From Nereocystis luetkeana (lineage: Eukaryota > Sar > Phaeophyceae > Laminariales > Laminariaceae), in assembly GCA_031213475.1 (NCBI GenBank), contig JARUPZ010000003.1, forward strand, positions 9,450,509-9,514,508: DNA of 64,000 bases. The letters run 5' to 3'. Both the position numbers and the translations under genes were made by a program. Positions within the stretch are counted from its first letter, which is position 1; the number at the start of each line of letters is the position of its first letter. The notes under the pieces were generated by a model, which searched no databases, was not told the DNA's origin, and was given only the letters and a program-made list of their open reading frames with translations. This document shows positions 58,311-64,000 of the stretch, one piece after another.

Positions 58311-58560
58311 GCAGTAGACGCGCGCTGCCATATATAGAGATATATATGTTGCTGAGCGTAGCAGTTTTTGGCTGAAACATTTTCCTGAACGACGGGGCTT
58401 CTAAACCCTTTCTTTTAGCACCGCAGTCCCATATGCGGGGACAAAACACTTAAATTATGAGTAGTTTGTCCCTAAAACGGGACTGGGGTCCTTTAAGGGT
58501 TAACCCGAAAAGTCGTCGGAATTTCACTAATGTGTTGCGCAGTATTTTTCGTCGCATGCT
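58311..58560. mobile_element. DT-1 copy 3, diverged and interrupted by MITE-TTAA
   Basis: TAGACGCGCGCTGCC at the left; GACGGGGCTTCTAAA, then a MITE-TTAA, then TTAACCCGAAAAGTCGTCGG. The uninterrupted DT-1 copy 1 reads GGGGGCTCCTTAACCCAAAATCGTCGG at that place. Confidence 0.78.
58402..58503. mobile_element. MITE-TTAA copy 13, nested in DT-1
   Basis: TAAA-CCCTTTCTTTTAGCACC to GGGGTCCTTTAAGGG-TTAA. The target in DT-1 copy 1 is TTAA, so a TTAA duplication with one later mutation is seen. Confidence 0.9.
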
Positions 58561-58562
58561 TA

Positions 58563-58659
58563 TTAACCCTGTCAGAACTGCAGTCCCGTTTTGGGTTTAA
58601 TCCGGTGAAATTCCAAGTAGTTTGTCCCCAAAACGGGACTCCGGCACTAAAAGGGTTAA
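58563..58659. mobile_element. MITE-TTAA copy 14
   Basis: TTAA-CCCTGTCAGAACTGCAG to CTCCGGCACTAAAAGGG-TTAA; TTAA intact on both sides. Confidence 0.92.
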
Positions 58660-59019
58660 TTTAATAGCCATGGGGATAGTTCGTCGGGTAGCACTTACAT
58701 TTTTCTCAGATATCAGTTTTGGGGTGTCACTGGAATGTAATGTAGAGCGGCTCCTTGACGTCACGCGAGGACATTCAGAAAATAATATGGTGCACCTCTT
58801 CCACTACAGGAGTAGTGATGGTCAAGCAGTAGTAGCTCAGTAGTTTAGTAGTATTAGTATAGTGGCAGCACTCATAAACATCCCCGGAAATGAAAAAAAC
58901 AAAAAAAGGAAAAACTTGATATTGATAGTATATGATGTAGCCAATACGTGGAAGGAACGAAGGGAATTTGACATATCTGGTACCAGGTATTTATTTACCA
59001 GATATAGCCACTCTTAATA

Positions 59020-59134
59020 TTACGGGGGACCATAGTTAACAGGACCTATGGTATACATAAAAACCTGGTACCTGGTATATGTTTAACCATTTTTACTAAC
59101 AATATTTGGTCCTGTTAACTATGGCCCCCCATAA
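59020..59134. mobile_element. MITE-TA copy 14, with TACCTGGTA insertion
   Basis: TA-flanked; TTACGGGGGACCATAGTTAA to AACTATGGCCCCCCATAA. The interior reads AAAAACCTGGTACCTGGTATATG where others read AAAACCTATATAT. Confidence 0.93.
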
Positions 59135-59184
59135 TAGGACGAACTGGTAACTCATACTGGTAGTAGCCAATGGGACGCAAGTCA

Positions 59185-59541
59185 GCCGGTAGCCCCGGTG
59201 GTTCAAGTGGTTGTCCTCGCATTCTACTTGTTTGAGTCCTGGGTTCGAACCCCAGGTGGGTCGGACTTTGACTTTATTTGCAAAAATAAAAAAGGATTCA
59301 ATTGTTGAGAGCGCCTTGCAGCGTGGGTAGTCACAATTCGATGCGAGTCGACGAGGGAAGAAAAGGCTGAAATCTTCTCGCGATAAAAATGAAGGCACGT
59401 ACCGTAGCGGGAAGGGGGGAGAAGAGCCTGCTATTATGTGACCCCGGATCTGAGTTACGAGTGGGAAGGAGAGAGAGAAGAAGATGTGCGAAGATAATGA
59501 ATGGGATGAGAAGAAAAAAAAGAAAGGAAAAAAAAAGAAGG
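59185..59541 (+). mobile_element. SINE-1 copy, full length
   Basis: Head GCCGGTAGCCCCGGTGG, A box TGGTTCAAGTGG, B box GGTTCGAACCC, body as in the 1255-1602 copy, and an A-rich tail with G interruptions. Confidence 0.93.
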
Positions 59542-59629
59542 GAATTTGACTAAATGGTGCGTGCTGTGCGTGCGTGCTTGCAGGAAGAGCTCTGCAGGAT
59601 GGAAATGATGTATCGACTAGGAGGAAGGA

Positions 59630-59680
59630 AGGCAGGCAGCAGGCAGCAGGCAGGCAGGCAGGCAGGGAAGGCAGGCAGGC
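59630..59680 (+). repeat. GGCA tetranucleotide repeat
   Basis: GGAAGGCAGGCAGCA-type units, about twelve. Confidence 0.9.
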
Positions 59681-59799
59681 CTACAGAAGGGCAAAAACAA
59701 AACAAAATGCCCCCGACTAGAGCGACAGAGTAGGCGACAGAAAAACAACCAACCGAGATGATACGATGCCCATACCTGGTACTACAGGTACTATTAATA

Positions 59800-59900
59800 T
59801 TACGGGGGACCACAGTTAGTAGGACCAAATATTGTTATTAATAGTAAAAATGGTTAAATACATACCAGGTACCTGGTACTGGTAGGTTTTAAGGATATTC
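59800..59900. mobile_element. MITE-TA copy 15, right end missing, with two internal footprint-like insertions
   Basis: TA-flanked left end TTACGGGGGACCACAGTTAG. Interior ATTGTTAGTAAAA has become ATTGTTATTAATAGTAAAA, and ATATAGG has become CATACCAGGTACCTGGTACTGGTAGG. It stops before the right terminal repeat. Confidence 0.85.
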
Positions 59901-59919
59901 GGTTTATATTGGTATGGCA

Positions 59920-60265
59920 TTTTTTTCTTTTTTTTTCTTCTCATCCCATTCATTATCTTCGCACATCTTCTTCTCTCTCTCCTTCCCACTCGTAACTCAG
60001 ATCCGGGGTCACATAGCAGGCTCTTCTACCCCCTTCCCTCTACGGTACGTGCCTTCATTTTTATCGCGAGAAGATTTCAGCCTTTTCTTCCCTGGTCGAC
60101 TCGCATCGAATTGTGCCTACCCACGCTGCAAGGCGCTCTCAACAATTGAGTCCCTTTTTTTATTTTTGCAAATAAAGTCAATTGTTCGACCCACCTGGGG
60201 CTCGAACCCAGGACTCAAACAAGTAGAATTCGAGGTTAACCACTTAAACCACCGGGGCGACCGGC
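59920..60265 (-). mobile_element. SINE-1 copy, full length
   Basis: Poly-T with C interruptions (the tail) at 59920-59938, the body, then the B box (GGGGCTCGAACCC on plus) and A box (CCACTTAAACCA), ending GGCGACCGGCC. Directly upstream of the LINE fragment, opposite strand. Confidence 0.93.
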
Positions 60266-60331
60266 CTTTTGGGTGTCGACATTGGGGTTCTGATTCCCCT
60301 ATATATCAACACAATACCTGGCGGTGGGTAA

Positions 60332-62068
60332 AATCCTGCAGTAAACTTCGTGGGCAACACAACGTTGGTCCTTCACAAAAAGAAGGATCGAACTGACTGC
60401 AACAACTATAGAGGGATCTCGCTTGTTGCCCACGCAGGCAAAGTGTTGTTGAAAATCGTCGCGTCCCGCCTCAGCAACTACTGCGAGACCGAGGAACTAC
60501 TCCCCGAGGAACAGTGCGGCTTCCGCCCCGCACGATCAACGATTGATATGTTGTTCGTCGTGCGCCGGCTGCAAGAGCTCGGACGACAGAGGAAAATCCC
60601 CTTATACGTGTGCTTCATTGATCTGCAGAAAGCGTACGACTCTGTCGACCGAGAGCTGTTATGGAAGGTACTCACACGCTTTGGCGTACCAACCAAGATG
60701 CTGAGAATTATCCGTAATTTCCACGATGGCATGCGGGCTCGCGTGCGTACTGATGACGGCGAGCTCTCGGAATGGTTTGATGTCACGCAGGGGCTGCGGC
60801 AAGGCTGTGTACTGTCACCGTTACTGTTCAACGTGTTCTTCGCTGCTGCGTTACACGTCGTACTAGTACGCTTCAGCCAAGACGAAGCCATTGTAAGGGA
60901 TTTGGTCCAACTCTGTGAAGCTGGAGTAGTTCGAACAGGGAAGGAGGAGCCATTGGCGTGCGTGCGAAGGTCTGTATGGGGCATGTTGTACGCCGACGAT
61001 GCAGGAATTGTCTCGAAGTCGGCTGAAGGGCTCGCAAAAATGATGACAGTCATCGTGACTGTCTTCGAAGCAGCAGGCCTCACGGTGTCGGAAAAGAAGA
61101 CTGAGACAATGGTCCTACAAACACCAGACCGGACAACCCTCGCACCACCGCTCGTCATCGAAGCGGCAGGTCAGAGGTATAAGCAGACGACCCAGTTCTT
61201 ATACCTAGGCGGCGTTATCCACGAAAACGCTGACCTCTCGCTCGAAATCGACCGACGGATCCGCCTCATGCGAGCATGCTTCAAACGGTTCGGCCCGGAG
61301 TTGTATGATAGGACGACCGCCCCCCTTAGCCTTAAAGTCCGAATGCTGAAGGCCGAGGTGATTGAGACCCTGCTGTACGGGTGTGTGACGTGGACCCTCA
61401 GAGCGGAACACTTTGCCAAGCTTCGAACGGCTCACCACCAAGTCCTGTTGCGAGTCATTGGCTTCCAGCGCCGACTTCGTACTGACCATGCCACCCTCTC
61501 GTACGCGAAGGCCCTCAAGATGACACGTTGCGAGAGCATCGAAACGACCATTCGCAAACGGCGGCTCTTCTTTGCGGGGGGCGTGGCACGGCAAAGCAAG
61601 GAGCGATTACCCAATCGGGTAATGCTCGGGACGATAGCTGGTGGGGAGAACCCGAGACCAGGCGGACAGTGTAAGACTTGGCATAGATGCATAGTCGAAG
61701 ACCTTAGGGAGTTCCGAGCCACCGAAGGGTCAACGGAAGTTGCCCCCTTGGTGTTTGGAGTTGAGACCGCGTTGTGGTCCACTGCAGCCAAAAAGGTGGG
61801 GAAGTGGTACCGGGGGATCCTTGAAGCAGCCGAACGGTTCATGGTGAGGTGGCACGAGGCTGAGGCTGAGATGAGTAGACAGCGCCGCGCATCCGCCGTG
61901 GATGGTGCCCAAAGGAACGGGGGGGGAGGGGGCAACAGGAGAAGTGGCATAAAGCCCGACCGAGTGAATGCGGAGAGGGGGGGGAACAGGAGGGGTAGAA
62001 GGGAAACGGCGGTAGACGAAAGTAGGAAGGAGATGGCAGACAGGGTAGCAAGGCACCAAGTCGACTAG
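60332..62068 (+). CDS. Non-LTR retrotransposon (LINE) reverse transcriptase, 5'-truncated
   Basis: An uninterrupted frame of 578 codons opens at 60332 without a Met and ends at TAG. RT blocks in order: [48 protein letters not shown] (motif A, Asp), [16 protein letters not shown] (motif B), [10 protein letters not shown] (motif C, catalytic DD), VSEKKTETM and FLYLGGVI. A thumb/C-terminal region follows ([25 protein letters not shown]), then a Gly/Arg-rich tail. It copies element RNA at nicked target DNA. The endonuclease domain normally upstream is missing, so this copy is truncated and could not move alone. The frame has stayed open, so it inserted recently. It may belong to the machinery that moves SINE-1. 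Confidence 0.93.
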   Translation, partial: NPAVNFVGNTTLVLHKKKDRTDCNNYRGISLVAHAGKVLLKIVASRLSNYCETEELLPEEQCGFRPARSTIDMLFVVRRLQELGRQRKIPLYVCFIDLQKAYDSVDRELLWKVLTRFGVPTKMLRIIRNFHDGMRARVRTDDGELSEWFDVTQGLRQGCVLSPLLFNVFFAAALHVVLVRFSQDEAIVRDLVQLCEAGVVRTGKEEPLACVRRSVWGMLYADDAGIVSKSAEGLAKMMTVIVTVFEAAGLTVSEKKTETMVLQTPDRTTLAPPLVIEAAGQRYKQTTQFLYLGGVIHENADLSLEIDRRIRLMRACFKRFGPELYDRTTAPLSLKVRMLKAEVIETLLYGCVTWTLRAEHFAKLRTAHHQVLLRVIGFQRRLRTDHATLSYAKALKMTRCESIETTIRKRRLFFAGGVARQSKERLPNRVMLGTIAGGENPRPGGQCKTWHRCIVEDLREFRATEGSTEVAPLVFGVETALWSTAAKKVGKWYRGILEAAERFMVRWHEAEAEMSRQRRASAVDGAQRNGGGGGNRRSGIKPDRVNAERGGNRRGRRETAVDESRKEMADRVARHQVD

Positions 62069-62420
62069 GAAGTAGAATATGACCATACTACTAGTGCTAC
62101 CAACTGGTGCAGCTGGCTCGAACGTGGTCTTCCCTTGTCTTCTCTTTTAGTTTTGTTTTTTTTTCTTTCTTGCGCTGACTCTCCGTGATTTTCATTTCAT
62201 TTTTTCTCTTCCTCTTCCTTTTCTGATTGATAAGCCGTACTCAAGGAGCCGTGTGGCGTGGTTGGAAGACGAACCTGCTCTGCTCGGCTCGTATTGTCTG
62301 ACGCCAAGGGGCTGGGCATAGTTGACGAACGCAGGGCGGAGACGGCAGTCTGGGTAGCAAGGTACCAGGCGGATTAGCAGGGAGAACCTGGCTATACTAC
62401 TCGTACCACAAGCTGCTGCC
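62069..62420 (+). mobile_element. LINE 3' tail with a second, decayed tail copy
   Basis: 62335-62410 (GCGGAGACGGCAGTCTGGGT, AGCAAGGTACCAGGCGGATTAG, CTATACTACTCGTACC) parallels the ORF end and 3' UTR at 62024-62100 (AAGGAGATGGCAGACAGGGT, AGCAAGGCACCAAGTCGACTAG, CATACTACTAGTGCTACC). A T-rich stretch (62150-62215) lies between. Confidence 0.72.
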
Positions 62421-62605
62421 GCCACCTAGAAGGTGCTTTGGGCTTTGGTCTGCCTGTTATTTCCCCTTTGTTATTTTTCCTTGTTACTTTCTCCTTGGTT
62501 CTTTGTCTTACTCTGTTCACAAGCAGTGGTGTTTTTTGTTATTTCTTCTTTTTTTCCAGCTCGTTCTTTTTCAAGTGTAGGCCACCTCGCCTGCGGGGGG
62601 GGGGG

Positions 62606-62935
62606 CACGACAGATTGTTTCTCTTAGATTTTGCTTTCATTTTTCTTCTTTTTCTTTTTCGACTTGTCTACCTTGTTTTTGTTTTCTCTTTGATTGTTTC
62701 TTTTCGTTTCACTATTTCATAGATTGCGTATGTCGTGCCTGTCGTATCTAGTATGATGACATGGCTTTGCATTGCCCACTGCAGTTCACACTGCACACGT
62801 GGCAACGTAGTATCTCTGTGGCGTAGCTTTGTGACCACAGAACTTGTATCTCTTCTAGGATGGAAGAATCGGCACGGACACTGGTTGTGCTGGATGTCGA
62901 CGGGTAGAAAGAACGGTTTAATGTGAAGAACACAC
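62606..62935 (+). repeat. 330-bp dispersed repeat, copy 2
   Basis: Near-identical to 51577-51905 and same strand. It starts right after a G run, and homology ends at CACAC. Confidence 0.88.
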
Positions 62936-63146
62936 TAACCGTAGGTATTATCATATATACACCAGGTGTACGTCGGACTTTGACAGGTTGATTTCCTTTC
63001 TTTGTTTAATTTTCGATGCGTAAACATCGCAGTTGTTGTTCCACCACTTGGATGCAAAATCAGCCCCGGGTATGAATGCACGAACGTACCCGTTACGGAA
63101 TACCACTCACTCTTGACGGAAATGTAAGGAGCGTTAGGTATTACTA

Positions 63147-63251
63147 TTACGGGGGGCCATAGTTAACAGGACCAAATATTGTTAGTAAAAATGGTTAAAC
63201 ATATAGGTTTTTATGTACACCATAGGTCCTGTTAACTAGGGTCCCCCGTAA
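63147..63251. mobile_element. MITE-TA copy 16
   Basis: 105 bp, TA-flanked; TTACGGGGGGCCATAGTTAA to TTAACTAGGGTCCCCCGTAA. Confidence 0.94.
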
Positions 63252-63445
63252 TAGTGATATTTGAGGACGCAAACGATGCATACGTTTCCGGCCGGAGTGG
63301 AAATTACCTATCAATAGCAAGTAAATACTTCGTACTTGAATACCTGGTAAACAATGCAGGATACTGGCAAAAGGCGGAAGCTACCCACGGCTACTGATCT
63401 ACCGCGGGTTGCCGTACCGATTTATTATTACTGAGCATTACATTA

Positions 63446-63550
63446 TTACGGGGGACCATAGTAAATAGGACCAAATATTGTCAGTAAAAATAGGTGAAGA
63501 TATGGGTTTTTGTGTGTGCCGTAGGTCCTATTTACTCTGGTCCCCCGTAA
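63446..63550. mobile_element. MITE-TA copy 17
   Basis: 105 bp, TA-flanked; TTACGGGGGACCATAGTAAA to TTTACTCTGGTCCCCCGTAA. Confidence 0.94.
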
Positions 63551-63604
63551 TAGTAGCATACCAGGTGCCTGGTATCGATTACCCTGGAATATACGTATAT
63601 CACT

Positions 63605-63673
63605 CTATCCCGTAATATAAACACCGTTTGGTTTAACAATTAGTGTTAAAACGGTGTTTATATTATGGGACAG
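63605..63673. mobile_element. 69-bp near-perfect palindrome, possible third MITE type
   Basis: CTATCCCGTAATATAAACAC-CGTTT pairs with AAACG-GTGTTTATATTATGGGACAG (about 24 of 25 bases), and the centre TTTAACA-ATTAG-TGTTAAA also pairs. Only one copy in the window, so mobility is a guess. Confidence 0.55.
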
Positions 63674-63818
63674 ATTGGTATAATATGATAGCACTATCAA
63701 CTCATCAATATTCATGTAAGTAAGTGTCGATTGCCGTGGGTACCCCCGATATAGACCCCCCCCCCGATATAGACAGGTGCATGGATAATAAGGCGCATTA
63801 TTCCGGCAACACCGACAT

Positions 63819-63924
63819 TGACCCTTTCAGCACCGCAGTCCCGTTTTGGGAGACAAATCACTCAAAAAAAATTTGACCGGTTTGTTCCCCAAACTGGACG
63901 TCAGTGAGTCCTAAAAAGGGTCGA
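63819..63924. mobile_element. MITE-TTAA copy 15
   Basis: TTGACCCTTTCAGCACCGCA to GTCAGTGAGTCCTAAAAAGG, with an A run (CTCAAAAAAAATTTGAC) in the centre. Confidence 0.85.
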
Positions 63925-63953
63925 AACGAACAACTGTTTCTTTCTTATCCACA

Positions 63954-64000
63954 ACAGCAGCAGCAGCAGTGGGGACCATCTACTTCCGGAGCGTCAAATA
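63954..64000 (+). other. CAG repeat, possible exon start at the window edge
   Basis: CTTATCCACAACAG followed by CAG repeats and GTGGGGACCATC could be an acceptor and a Gln-run exon cut by the window end. Too little to judge. Confidence 0.2.

Larger units (their letters stand above)
58959..59550 (+). other. Segment bounded by a 14-bp direct repeat, containing MITE-TA and SINE-1
   Basis: GAAGGGAATTTGAC occurs at 58959-58972 and 59537-59550, the second immediately after the A-rich SINE tail. This looks like a target-site duplication, but the left copy lies 212 bp before the SINE head. Confidence 0.7.

Noticed and set aside
59914..60396. Frame reading PSFLSREDFSLFF, seen at several places
   Set aside because: It follows SINE-1 copies and is an accidental frame of a non-coding repeat.
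51577..62935. The two 330-bp repeats as LTRs of one 11-kb element
   Set aside because: The ends are not TG...CA, and the DNA between them holds coiled-coil exons, SINEs, a LINE and MITEs in both orientations.

Overview
The window looks like nuclear DNA of a plastid-bearing eukaryote, most likely an alga. The best-supported gene is a trigger factor split into short GC-rich exons by long T/G-rich GT-AG introns. In eukaryotes, trigger factor is known from organisms with plastids. The repeat load (tRNA-derived SINEs, a LINE, Copia LTR elements, MITEs, very long ACT arrays, long poly-G tracts) would fit a stramenopile such as a brown alga or a relative, but that placement is inference and only moderately secure.

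Layout. 1-9385 (+): the C-terminal eight exons of a trigger factor. Its introns hold a SINE, MITEs, a 250-bp DNA transposon and simple repeats; the N-terminus lies before the window. 9386-18638: no recognisable gene, only simple repeats, an ACT array, a tandem tRNA-like SINE array and degenerate low-copy repeats. 18639-22257 (-): a decayed Copia retrotransposon with two LTRs and an RT/RNase H remnant; one LTR carries two MITE insertions that the other lacks. 22258-38000: ACT arrays, a gag-like fragment with a CCHC knuckle, LTR-like repeats, a possible miniature LTR element, tandem repeats and more MITEs. 38000-44000: A/C-rich simple sequence. 44089-53144 (-): a second multi-exon gene of at least five exons. 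It encodes a coiled-coil protein with four copies of an RLR-ERDEA-W module and Ala/Ser/Gly-rich linkers; function unknown. 53145-64000: MITE- and SINE-rich sequence with a possible GC-rich exon near 57.9-58.3 kb and a 5'-truncated LINE with an uninterrupted reverse transcriptase frame (60332-62068).

The host genes have no evident functional link, and mobile elements dominate the window. The most interesting signal is a 9-bp near-palindrome, TACC(A/T)GGTA. I located about 42 exact copies, against about 0.5 expected in random sequence. In several paired repeat copies it appears as a clean insertion at a TA dinucleotide, and runs of it share TA. I read it as the excision footprint of a TA-targeting cut-and-paste transposon. 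A second enriched palindrome, TATTAATA, has the form expected for a footprint of the local TA-targeting MITE. MITE-TA, MITE-TTAA, SINE-1, SINE-2 and DT-1 are my own labels for families defined only from this window.
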